Shown here: piece by piece, positions 12,283 to 23,600 of the stretch
Numbering within the stretch: the first letter of the stretch is position 1
Layout: each line of letters opens with the position of its first letter
DNA from: Prinsepia uniflora
Taxonomy: Eukaryota; Streptophyta; Magnoliopsida; Rosales; Rosaceae
DNA length: 64,000 nucleotides
Direction of reading: 5' to 3'
NCBI GenBank assembly: GCA_032719365.1
Contig: CM064863.1
Span: 20,407,137-20,471,136, forward strand
Translations under genes and position numbers: made by a program
The notes under the pieces: model-generated
What the model was told of the DNA's origin: nothing
Databases searched by the model: none
What the model saw: only the letters and a program-made list of their open reading frames with translations

Positions 12283-13113
12283 GTAATAATGGAAAGATTG
12301 ACGAAGTCGACGCATTTTCTGCAAGTACATGAGACTTCTAAACCTAACCGGCTAGCTCAGTTGTTCATGGATGAGATCATTAGGCTATATGGTATGCCAG
12401 AGTCAATAGCGTCGGATCGGGATTCGTGATTCACTTCGAGGTTTTGACGGAGTTTACAAGCAGCTTTTGGTACGAACCTACACTTTAGCACTACTTTTCA
12501 TCCACAGGTGGATGGTCAGTCTGAGAGGACTACACAAACCTTGGAGGATATGATGCGTGGTTTTGTGCTACAGTTTTAGGACTCTTGGGATACGCTCTTA
12601 CCTTTGATGGAGTTTGCTTACAACAACAGCTATCAGGCGAGCATCGGTATGGCACTATTTGAGGCACTGTATGAACGAGAGTGCATGATGCCTATTTGTT
12701 GGACTGAGGTAGTCAAGAGGGCGGTTTTGACGCTAGAGCTCATGGATATAACCTAAGAGAAGGTTCAAATCATAAAAGAAAGGTTGAATGCAGCACAAGA
12801 TCGCCAAAAGAGTTACGCCGATCGTCGGATCAGAGATCTAGAGTTTGCAGTTGGAGATTGGGTTTTCCTAAAGTTATCCCCTTGGAAAGGGATTATCCGA
12901 TTTGGTAGACGTGGGAAGTTGAGTCCTCGTTACATTGGACCGTATGAGATTACAGAGAGAATTGGTGCTGTGGCGGACAGATTGGCTTTACCTCTAGAAC
13001 TTGCTAGAGTGCATGATGTGTTCCATGTGTCGATGCTTCAGAGGTACGTGCGGGAGTAATCACATGTTTTTCTAGAACAATCGTTGGAACTAAGGACAGA
13101 TTTAAGCTTCGAA
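12283..13113 (+). pseudogene. Integrase C-terminal half of element B (broken)
   Basis: Reading from 12283 gives an integrase core fragment: MERLTKSTHFL, then GMPESIASDRDS, and FHPQVDGQSERTTQTLEDM with the DDE glutamate. After that comes AFAYNN-like sequence and a C-terminal domain (FAVGDWVFLKLSPWKG, then VFHVSMLQRYV). In-frame stops occur at DRDS*, TSRF*, LQF* and MDIT*, so it cannot be translated. Family knowledge: this layout is typical of chromoviruses such as Tekay/Del. The frame stops at the solo LTR D after SFE and resumes at 25684. Confidence 0.85.
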
Positions 13114-13674
13114 TGTCAGGACCCACCCCAGTTCCACCCCGAAAACCGAGGTAAATCCTGCTCCCGTCTGACAACCCAACACTAAAGACCAAAATAACCT
13201 CACGAAAATCACAAATTACATTGTCAGACGTAGGAGAATTTAAAACATCCAAAGTCAACGGTTATACAGAGCATAGTACCCAAAAACAACGTAAAAAAAA
13301 AACCGATACACAGAGCACATGCACAACGGAAAATTGAAAACACTCCGGGAAAACTCTTGAGTTCTCTATGCCTCCGACGCTGCCTCAACGTCAACCCCCA
13401 CGCTAGCTCCACGACCTGGAGGGTAGTTAAAAACAGAAAGTGTGAGTGGACCAGAAAGAATGAAAGTTTCAAAAACCATTTCATCAACAAACCAGGGTTT
13501 GGCCCTCCATTTTGAAAACATGCATGCATAATCCAATTTCTGAAAACAGTTATAAATCATATCATTTTCATCATGGAAACCATAGCAACATAAACACAGT
13601 ATGCTAAACGTTATAAAACATTAACAGTAAAACATAAGATACCAATAGAATCATCCGATCAAACCTGCTGGATC

Positions 13675-13895
13675 TATCCGAGTCTTTAAACTCCCGAGTC
13701 TTTAAACTCAATCCAGGCCTCAATAATCTGAGTCTTTAAACTTCCAAGTCTTTAAACTCAACAGGCCTACGGGGGAAATATCAGTATATCTGAGTCTTTA
13801 ACTCCCGAGTCTTTAAACTCAATCCGGGTCTTTAAACCCAATCCGGGTCCGTCCCCCGTCAAACATATTCCGGGTCTTTAAACCTAATAACCAGA
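13675..13895. repeat. Cluster of GAGTCTTTAAACTC microrepeats in D
   Basis: About nine copies of a palindrome-like unit GAGTCTTTAAACTC, with variants GGGTCTTTAAACCC and AAGTCTTTAAACTC. In the element's sense orientation these replace the GGGCTTGAGACCC motifs seen at the same place in related LTRs. Confidence 0.75.
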
Positions 13896-14643
13896 TCCAG
13901 CAAATCTAATCCAAAACCATTTGAAAACCATTCGAAATCCATATCCAAACCCGAATCCGAAATCACTAGTCTGAAGCCCTTCCCGCGACCAGAACCGTCA
14001 TTTCGAACCCAAATCCAGAAATCCACTTTTCAACTTAAAACCAAATTCCGCATTCCGAAATTCGATTCTAAAACCTAAAACCTTGATCATCATAATCATG
14101 TTCCAAAATCCCTTTATAATCATTTAATGTAACGACCCGTCCCAAATTCCATGATTAGATTAGTGACTAATCACGATTAGTGAGGCTAATCCGTGATTAG
14201 TAGAGCGAAATCGGACGAGCGGTGCGAAATGACCGTTTTGCCCCCGATGGTGGCAAAACGTTGACTTTTTAATCGGGCAGTCAAATGGACTTTGACCGAT
14301 GACCGTGACGTAGTTCGTGACGTCACGAGTTCATAGACAGGTGGCACGTTCAATTCCGACGTTCGAGGAAGAAGTTATGACGTTCGGAAGTTTAGGGGCA
14401 TTTTGGTAATTTGGGTGAATAGGAGGTCAAAAGTTGACTTTTTGATCGGGAGGTCCGATGGCCGAGGGCTGAAGACCGTTACGTAGATAAGGACGATACG
14501 AATCCATAGACAGGCGGCACACTGAAATCGGACTTCGAACGGGAGAGTTATGGGTCACGGAAGTTCGATTTCACTATGCACAAACTTCGAGACGGGGACG
14601 TTTCGACGAAATCTGATTGGGTGGATATTTTGGTGGGCCCCAT

Positions 14644-14669
14644 GGATGAGTGACAAGTGTCACTCATCC
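14644..14669. promoter_or_regulatory. LTR palindrome upstream of TATA-like sequence (E, 5' LTR)
   Basis: Arms GGATGAGTGACA and TGTCACTCATCC flank a central AG. A TATA-like CTATATAAT lies about 30 bp downstream and a pyrimidine-rich leader follows, so this probably sits in the core promoter. The same palindrome is at 21128-21153 in the 3' LTR. Confidence 0.6.
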
Positions 14670-15428
14670 CATTAATTTGATCCCCCAAAATGTGGATCTA
14701 TATAATTAATTAATATTATTTAATTATTTTTATAAACCAAACCCACCCACCATTTAATCTTAACCATCCATTCCAAATTCATTTTAAATCCTCACCCTCC
14801 ATCTCTCATTCCCTCATCTGATCACCTCTCTTCTCTTCCACGGCACCCTCACCATTTTCATTTCATTTTCCTCATTTTCCTCACAAACCCGAAAACCCCA
14901 TTAACCCATATTCTTCATTTTCTTCAAAACACAGCCAACACCCACACTCCCTCATCATCTGCGACTGAGACCAGAGAGATAATGTGAGGATGTGACGATG
15001 AAGGACTAAAGGACACGGCGGCTGAGGACGACGGAGGACACGGCGGGAGGAAACCCGAAAAGGTAGGTTTTGGGGTTTGAATTTGAAACTTGAGTTTTAT
15101 GGGTTTGAATCGAAACTAATAATTAGGTTGTGATTCTGGGGACTTGAGGAGGCTAACAGGATCGAATGAAGTGGCGGGGGACGACGGTGCAGCCCAGACG
15201 GACGGCCGGAAACTGGGCGACTGTTCTTGGCACCGTAGGTAATTATCGCGACCCGTTTCATAGTTTTTAAGCCCATGGATCTTTAGGTTAGGTTGAGAGG
15301 AGTAGAATGGGACAAACGGGAGGAAAAATAGTGGCCGGAGCAGGGAGAACCGGCCGGGTCAAGCCGCGGGTCACGGCGACCCAGTTACTGGTATTCGGGT
15401 CGACCCGCGGGAGGACAGAGATGACAGG

Positions 15429-15590
15429 TGACGTCATCATGCTGACGTCATCATGTCAGCGATGATGTCAGCATTGTCAGATCTGACAATGTCAGCTGAC
15501 ATGTCAGACAGTGGGCCAATGGGAGCGTGAAACGTGTCACTGTCAGGGGCTGTCAGTGATGACGTCATGCTGACGTCAGCGATGACGTCA
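15429..15590. promoter_or_regulatory. Array of five TGACGTCA sites in the E 5' LTR
   Basis: Exact TGACGTCA octamers at 15429, 15443, 15560, 15571 and 15583, with several half sites (TGTCAGC, GATGATGTCAGC) between them. TGACGTCA is the classic palindromic bZIP site, used by plant TGA-type and related factors. The corresponding array in the 3' LTR is at 21913-22074. Regulation by bZIP factors is inference. Confidence 0.6.
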
Positions 15591-16301
15591 GCAGGTACTG
15601 TAGCAGGCGCGTGAAGCCCACGCGCAGCCACTTCAGGCGGCGCGTGAGGGCGCGTGGCAGGGAATTTGGGAAAGTGTTCAACATACGAAATCTTCTATTC
15701 GATGTAACGAACATTTTGAGACTGGTTTCGTGTCGATCGGACACCGTCTCGATATGTTTCGGGTCATCGGAAGGTTTAGGTTCGGGATTAAAAATAGTTA
15801 AAAATACGGGAAAATTACGGGGCTTTGGTAGGAGGTTAATTAAGTAGTTAGTAACCTTCTATTACGATTTGGACAGGTTTGGGAGTCCCGGTGACGGTGA
15901 TCGGCTCGGGGAGCCGTATGGCACGCAAATCGAGGCGGCAGCTCGGACGGTCTGTGAGTGGACCTTGTTTTCTAAATTGGTGCATGCATAAATGTTTATT
16001 ATATGTTTTATTACTTGTTTGATGATGCCATGGGTGCATTTGTATGTGGTTACGTATAAGCACGTATTTCGAGGTTTCGGCCTTATACGGTGCTTATACG
16101 GGTCTGTATTTCTTTATTGATTTAAGTGAACTGAATTTGGATTTCAAAATGATAAACTCGGGTATGAGACCCATTTGGTTTTGTCTCGGGCATATGACCT
16201 CAGATTCCGGGCACGGTGCCTAGTTGGTGCCCTATGTTCGGGTACGAGACCCAGTCACTTTACGGTTTTGATTTCAGGTCAGGGAACCTTAAATGGATTT
16301 C

Positions 16302-16488
16302 CCGGTTCATGACGGTTTATAGGAACCGGCATGAACTCTTAATATGGTATCATGGTTCATGACGGTTTATGGGAACCGGCATGAACCCTTGTTGGTTATT
16401 ACGGTACATGACGGTTTATGGGAACCGGCATGTTACCTGATTATGGATATTATGGATCATGACGGTTCAGGGGAACCGGTCATGAATG
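16302..16488 (+). repeat. Four imperfect tandem units in the E LTR
   Basis: Each unit carries CATGACGGTTTATGGGAACC followed by GGCATGAA or a variant, spaced about 45-65 bp. Copies 1-3 share GGTTTAT; the fourth has GGTTCAG. The set is repeated at 22786-22972 in the 3' LTR. Confidence 0.8.
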
Positions 16489-17213
16489 TTTATGTTATGT
16501 ATATATATGTTCGTCTACCTTCCTTTACATGTTCTACTATCTCCTCCGGGGAGGGTCGTTGGCCTGGGTGGACCCCGGAGTAGTCACGGAGCACCGACTG
16601 AGTGGAGTCACCCCCCAGTTGGGTTCCTTACTCTCAGGAAGGCTATTATTACTATTACCTCGGGTAGGGTCAGTGGTCTATGGACATTGATCTTGACTTT
16701 GAGATGACTCGGATTGAGACCCGGGTAGCGCGCGCGTAGCTTTGGATACCGTGACAGGATTGGTTGTGTGACTTATATATATGTATGTGATGTATATATA
16801 ATATATGATATGTGGTGTGTACAGGTGTGCACAGGATTTGAGCAGTGGCTCGTGTACTTGGTTTCTTTATGGTTTGGGGCCGAGTCCTTTATGGATTTGG
16901 GCAGTGGCCCGTATGGTCGTTTTTATTGTGGTCCTTTCGACCTTAGTTTATATCTGCTTTGGGCTTAGTCCCACATATGGTTGTATTGAATAAATGGTTT
17001 TCGAATGCATGCATGCTTTTTAGTGGAGGGTACAAATGTCTTATGAAATGTTTTATAAACTTTTGTTTTGTCCACTCACAGTTTTTAATGTTTTGACTGC
17101 CCTTCAAGTTGACATCGGATGTGGACTGTAGCAGAGACCGAGATATCACATGCCTCCTCCGGATCCTGGCGTACTCTGATAGCCCGGGAGGGCAAAGGTC
17201 GGAAATATCCCTT

Positions 17214-17234
17214 GTCTGACACTTCGTGTCAGAC
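17214..17234 (+). other. LTR-end hairpin
   Basis: GTCTGACAC-TTC-GTGTCAGAC is a 9-bp stem with a 3-base loop, followed by GGGAGCAGGGTC. The second copy is at 23698-23718. Equivalent GTCxGAC...GACGGGAGCAGGG sequences sit near the ends of LTRs A, D and K. The position near the RNA 3' end is compatible with a processing or packaging structure; this is inference. Confidence 0.55.
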
Positions 17235-17291
17235 GGGAGCAGGGTCATCCCGCACTAATCCCGGGGGGGATTGGGATGGGTCCTGTCAGCG

Positions 17292-17303
17292 TGGTATCAG
17301 AGC
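17292..17303 (+). other. Primer binding site of element E
   Basis: TGGTATCAGAGC, three bases after the 5' LTR, is the standard plant PBS complementary to the 3' end of initiator tRNA-Met. It primes minus-strand cDNA synthesis. Confidence 0.9.
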
Positions 17304-20300
17304 GGGGTTGTCTCTATTCGAGCAACCGCGGAGCTCTTGGAGTATGTATGCTGGTCGAGGATGTGATATCTCATTGGGCTGCAGTCCGTGGTCAACCTGA
17401 TTGTCGGGGTGCCGGTACGATAGTTAGTAGGATTGGCAAGCCTTGGTTCGGCACTCGATGCCGAGGTTTCCATGGTTCTGTCAGGGTTGGCAGTGTGGTA
17501 CCCTACGGAAGGCTTAACGTAGTATTACGTTAGAGTTTTGGATCGTGAGACGGTTAGTTGGGATCGCCTTCACGATGTCGTAGGATCGATTCCGACGACT
17601 GGTTAGGAGTGTGACCATTAGATGGTCAGATTTTGTTGAGTTAAATGGATTTACTGCGGTCGGCAGTTAGTTGTCGGTTTCGGGGAATCCTAGTTGGATT
17701 GTCGGTAGGATTGGATTGACGTTTTTACGATGTCAAGACCGCGGGGTCGGTCAGGTTGTTGATGTTACTGCTTTTCGCAGTTGGGTTCTGGGGAACTCTA
17801 GGTGTGATTGTGGAACCCTATCTTGGTGGGTATGGTTCGGAAAGGCGAGTTGACGAGTGGTATGACTTGGACGACTATTCGGATTTGGGGTTCGTTAGTC
17901 GGTCTAGTCATGTCAGCTTGTGTTGGGACTGCACTTCGCAGTCAGGGTTGTACGTATCGGTTAGACCGAGTTGGTTGTCGTGCTACTTCAGTTGTGGGTT
18001 GGTGCAACTAAGGTCGCGGGTGACCTGGTAGACGACATTGGGATAGTCGAGTTGCGACTGGTTAGAGTTTGGTTGGACAGGTTACCAGGGTTGGTACTTG
18101 TCGATGGAATCCCTGAGTGGGATACAGAGTAGTTGGTACGGGAGATTGATTCCGTTGGATACGGAGTCTGGATATAGCGATGTCTGGTAGTTAGGTCTGC
18201 ACGAGTGTGGGGCAGGCGCTACTACCGAGAGTGGTTATAGTTACGATTGTTGGGGATCGGGGACGTTCGGGGAACGTTTTCCTTTTCTCGTATGAGTTGT
18301 CAGGGTGACTGTACCCAGAGTTGTTGGGTACGAGGGAGACAGAGTTTCTCCTCTTCGAACAGAGGTACGGGGTCGTCGTTCGGTATGAGCGGAGATCCAG
18401 GATTATCTGATTTGCACACTTTGTGCTGATGCTGACAGGTGATGATACTGGTACTAGTGCTGGTGCTGGTACCGGTGATCGTGATGACGATGAGTTACGG
18501 ATCGGGGTGTGACTCCGTCGTAATAGGCATAGGTTCGGTATCTGTGGTTCAGGAGTGGAACTCAGATAGAGTTAAACTGGTTAGGGGACACGTGGTTGAT
18601 GTCCGGGTATGTTGTTTCCAATCTTGTTGGAACTTCGGAATCGCGAGAGGTTGCGATTGAGGTGACGAGTGGAATGCGGGTTTTCCGCATTGGTATTGGG
18701 TATGTCGAAGTCGTTTGGGTGACTTTTCGGATTCTACCATGATTGATGATGGTAGCTGACGTTGATGATATAGAGGTTGTTGGTTGCCACTCGTACACTG
18801 ATTGTGTATTGGTTGGTGGACCCGGGATTTGTTCTGGACCATCAGGAGGAGATGAGTATATCGAAGTTAGGTGACTGAGATTTCTCATTTTCTGCTTGGT
18901 GGCAGACGATGTTGGTTTACGTGACGTGGTGAATGCAGCGAGTTTTGGTTGCATTCACATATGATGAATTTTGGTGTCATCGTGTTGGATCGTTCTTGGT
19001 TTTCCACGGTGGAATGCCAAGGATCGATACGAGGTAATCAGTGAGAACCCACAGTCTCGGCGTGTCTCGTCGTAGACTAATCTATTTAAGATGTGGGAAA
19101 TGGTCAAGGACTTTGGTTGGCGTGACGATCCTCGATCGTGACGTCTATGGTCGGTTGACGTAGTGTTGGATCTGGATCGTGATTTGGGTATCCAGATAGG
19201 TGGAGAGTTTATTACTCTTACTTGGATGTTGAGTGAAGCATGATGGGACTGAACTTCTTTTCGAGGTAAATCCCATATGGCTTACTACTCGCCTGAGTAG
19301 TTGTCCGATGAGTAGGTGTCTGACGAGGTCGGATTTTGTCTGACCTAGTGTTGTGTTGATGTTGGGATTGACTTCCCTATGAAGTCAATCGATCGTATTG
19401 TGGTAATCGGTTGAGTGGGTAACCGATAGGTTTGGTTTTGGTACGTCTAGGTAGACGTGAACGATATTTCAGGTTTTGGAATCAGATTTCTGGATGACGA
19501 TTCAGGATTTGATTTTGGAACTTGAAAAAGGATTTCTAGATTTGGGTTTTGGAATCGGATTCTGGGTGACGATTCAGGATTTGAGTCTAGAGCTTGACTG
19601 TAGATTTTCTTTTATGGATTTGGGTTCGGAATGGTCATTCCTAATACTAGTCTACGGAATGATGATTTCGGATTTGAATTTGGACATGATTATGGATATG
19701 ATTTCTGGATTTGGATTCGGGATTTCTTACGAAATTGCGGATTCGGATTTGGAATTGGGAATAGATGATGGGTTGGAGTTTCGATTTGTCTAATGCTGGA
19801 TTGGACGAATGAACTCCATAATTGAAACGTGATTGGCTATGACCTAGGTGGTTATAAGCTAATTGATGGGTAGGTGTACGTACCTGGTACATAATTCGAG
19901 GTACAATACTGGGCATACTTGTGGTGTCTAGTGACGGTATATAGGTTATACCGGTAGTACGTTGGTGATCGTGTTGGTAGTCGGATTGGATCCGATACCA
20001 CCGTATTAGTCGAGGTCGTGAACTAGGCATTGGATACTGTGCATTGGGTCATGGTATTTCTAATGGGTCTAGTTACACACAGGTCGAGTGTTTTGTTAGT
20101 ATGCATATACTCCGGTTGAGTGAGTTGGTGGTTAGTATAACCACAAGGGAGTATAGTGTTAGTTTTCGATTGACGACTGTCAAGTGGTGACGGTCTGTCG
20201 GAGGTGTCAGCGTGGATCGTTGAGTGAGGTCTGATGACTCCCAGTGGGAGTAGATGTCAGGATAGTTAGCGGTTGAGCACGGAACCGTCTAGTTGGTTGT

Positions 20301-20594
20301 GTCAACGAAACGGTAGATTTGACAAGTAGTGTTAATTCAGAACACATGACTACTGTCATTCGACGTGGTCGAACGTAGTCGATACGATATGGATGTTAGC
20401 GGTACGTCTGGCTGCAGACGAGTAAGTATTGTTCTGGTTAGTGGGTGTACTAGCGTACACGCGTTGCGTGGTAGGTCGAATTATTTCCACGAGGTGGAGG
20501 TTGTGGAATCAGGATAGTGGAGTTTCAAGAACGAAACTAATTAAGGAGGGAAGAACGGTTAGATTAGGTCGGTTGGAATTTCGAGGACGAAATT
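17304..20594 (+). other. Non-coding interior of element E
   Basis: About 3.3 kb, G/T-rich on the plus strand, with stops in all frames; no conserved retroelement domain was recognised. Near 19475-19780 the sequence is a degenerate run of GGATTTG/GATTTTGGA units. The rest shows no repeat structure that I could see. The role, if any, would be structural or packaging; unknown. Confidence 0.7.
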
Positions 20595-20609
20595 AATTAA
20601 GGAGGGAAG
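20539..20609 (+). other. Duplicated polypurine tract of element E
   Basis: The 15-mer AATTAAGGAGGGAAG occurs at 20539-20553 and 20595-20609. Each is preceded by a TTTCxAGxACGAAA motif. The second copy sits next to the 3' LTR and is the expected plus-strand primer. Confidence 0.8.
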
Positions 20610-20611
20610 GT

Positions 20612-23600
20612 TGTAACGACCCGTCCCAAATTCCATGATTAGATTAGTGATTAATCACGATTAGTGAGGCTAATCCGTGATTAGTAGAGCGAAATCGGAC
20701 GAGCGGTGCGAAATGACCGTTTTGCCCCTGATGGTGGCAAAACGTTGACTTTTTAATTGGGCAGTCAAATGGACTTTGACCGATGACCGTGACGTAGTTC
20801 GTGACGTCACGAGTTCATAGACAGGTGGCACGTTCAATTCCGACGTTCGAGGAAGAAGTTATGACGTTCGGAAGTTTAGGGGCATTTTGGTAATTTGGGT
20901 GAATAGGAGGTCAAAAGTTGACTTTTTGATCGGGAGGTCCGATGGCCGAGGGCCGAAGACCGTTACGTAGATAAGGACGATACGAATCCATAGACAGGCG
21001 GCACACTGAAATCGGACTTCGAACGGGAGAGTTATGGGTCACGGAAGTTCGATTTCACTATGCACGAACTTCGAGACGGGGACGTTTCGGTGAAATCTGA
21101 TTGGGTAGATATTTTGGTGGGCCCCATGGATGAGTGACAAGTGTCACTCATCCCATTAATTTGATCCCCCAAAATGTGGATCTATATAATTAGTTAATAT
21201 TATTTAATTATTTTTATAAACCAAACCCACCCACCATTTAATCTTAACCATCCATTCCAAATTCATTTTAAATCCTCACCCTCCATTTCTCATTCCCTCA
21301 TCTGATCACCTCTCTTCTCTTCCACGGCACCCTCACCATTTTCATTTCATTTTCCTCATTTTCCTCACAAACCCGAAAACCCCATTAACCCATATTCTTC
21401 ATTTTCTTCAAAACACAGCCAACACCCACACTCCCTCATCATCTGCGACTGAGACCAGAGAGATAATGTGAGGATGTGACGATGAAGGACTAAAGGACAC
21501 GGCGGCTGAGGACGACGGAGGACACGGCGGGAGGAAACCCGAAAAGGTAGGTTTTGGGGTTTGAATTTGAAACTTGAGTTTTATGGGTTTGAATCGAAAC
21601 TAATAATTAGGTTGTGATTCTGGGGACTTGAGGAGGCTAACAGGATCGAATGAAGTGGCGGGGGACGACGGTGCAGCCCAGACGGACGGCCGGAAACTGG
21701 GCGACTGTTCTTGGCACCGTAGGTAATTATCGCGACCCGTTTCATAGTTTTTAAGCCCATGGATCTTTAGGTTAGGTTGAGAGGAGTAGAATGGGACAAA
21801 CGGGAGGAAAAATAGTGGCCGGAGCAGGGAGAACCGGCCGGGTCAAGCCGCGGGTCACGGCGACCCAGTTACTGGTATTCGGGTCGACCCGCGGGAGGAC
21901 AGAGATGACAGGTGACGTCATCATGCTGACGTCATCATGTCAGCGATGATGTCAGCATTGTCAGATCTGACAATGTCAGCTGACATGTCAGACAGTGGGC
22001 CAATGGGAGCGTGACACGTGTCACTGTCAGGGGCTGTCAGTGATGACGTCATGCTGACGTCAGCGATGACGTCAGCAGGTACTGTAGCAGGCGCGTGAAG
22101 CCCACGCGCAGCCACTTCAGGCGGCGCGTGAGGGCGCGTGGCAGGGAATTTGGGAAAGTGTTCAACATACGAAATCTTCTATTCGATGTAACGAACATTT
22201 TGAGACTGGTTTCGTGTCGATCGGACACCGTCTCGATATGTTTCGGGTCATCGGAAGGTTTAGGTTCGGGATTAAAAATAGTTAAAAATACGGGAAAATT
22301 ACGGGGCTTTGGTAGGAGGTTAATTAAGTAGTTAGTAACCTTCTATTACGATTTGGACAGGTTTGGGAGTCCCGGTGACGGTGATCGGCTCGGAGAGCCG
22401 TATGGCACGCAAATCGAGGCGGCAGCTCGGACGGTCTGTGAGTGGACCTTGTTTTCTAAATTGGTGCATGCATAAATGTTTATTATATGTTTTATTACTT
22501 GTTTGATGATGCCATGGGTGCATTTGTATGTGGTTACGTATAAGCACGTATTTCGAGGTTTCGACCTTATACGGTGCTTATACGGGTCTGTATTTCTTTA
22601 TTGATTTAAGTGAACTGAATTTGGATTTCAAAATGATAAACTCGGGTATGAGACCCATTTGGTTTTGTCTCGGGCATATGACCTCAGATTCCGGGCACGG
22701 TGCCTAGTTGGTGCCCTATGTTCGGGTACGAGACCCAGTCACTTTACGGTTTTGATTTCAGGTCAGGGAACCTTAAATGGATTTCCCGGTTCATGACGGT
22801 TTATAGGAACCGGCATGAACTCTTAATATGGTATCATGGTTCATGACGGTTTATGGGAACCGGCATGAACCCTTGTTGGTTATTACGGTACATGACGGTT
22901 TATGGGAACCGGCATGTTACCTGATTATGGATATTATGGATCATGACGGTTCAGGGGAACCGGTCATGAATGTTTATGTTATGTATATATATGTTCGTCT
23001 ACCTTCCTTTACATGTTCTACTATCTCCTCCGGGGAGGGTCGTTGGCCTGGGTGGACCCCGGAGTAGTCACGGAGCACTGACTGAGTGGAGTCACCCCCC
23101 AGTTGGGTTCCTTACTCTCAGGAAGGCTATTATTACTATTACCTCGGGTAGGGTCAGTGGTCTACGGACATTGATCTTGACTTTGAGATGACTCGGATTG
23201 AGACCCGGGTAGCGCGCGCGTAGCTTTGGATACCGTGACAGGATTGGTTGTGTGACTTATATATATGTATGTGATGTATATATAATATATGATATGTGGT
23301 GTGTACAGGTGTGCACAGGATTTGAGCAGTGGCTCGTGTACTTGGTTTCTTTATGGTTTGGGGCCGAGTCCTTTATGGATTTGGGCAGTGGCCCGTATGG
23401 TCGTTTTTATTGTGGTCCTTTCGACCTTAGTTTATATCTGCTTTGGGCTTAGTCCCACATATGGTTGTATTGAATAAATGGTTTTCGAATGCATGCATGC
23501 TTTTTAGTGGAGGGTACAAATGTCTTATGAAATGTTTTATAAACTTTTGTTTTGTCCACTCACAGTTTTTAATGTTTTGACTGCCCTTCAAGTTGACATC

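Larger units (their letters stand above)
14128..17288 (+). repeat. 5' LTR of element E (3161 bp)
   Basis: Begins TGTAACGACCCGTCCC and ends GGGATGGGTCCTGTCA. By eye it differs from the 3' LTR at about 15 positions (about 0.5 percent), nearly all transitions. Internal landmarks are the palindrome 14644-14669, a TATA-like CTATATAAT near 14698, the TGACGTCA cluster 15429-15590, RY-type GCATGCAT near 15981 and 17007, a four-copy repeat 16302-16488 and a hairpin 17214-17234. Confidence 0.92.

Noticed and set aside
15437..15631. 64-codon frame repeated in both LTRs of E (also 21921-22115)
   Set aside because: It is generated by the TGACGTCA/TGTCAGC repeats, giving a repetitive Asp/Ala/Ser peptide; not a gene.
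18562..18954. 130-codon minus-strand frame in the interior of E
   Set aside because: Biased Thr/Ser/Pro composition, no domain, and opposite to the element. It is most likely a chance frame in G/T-rich DNA.
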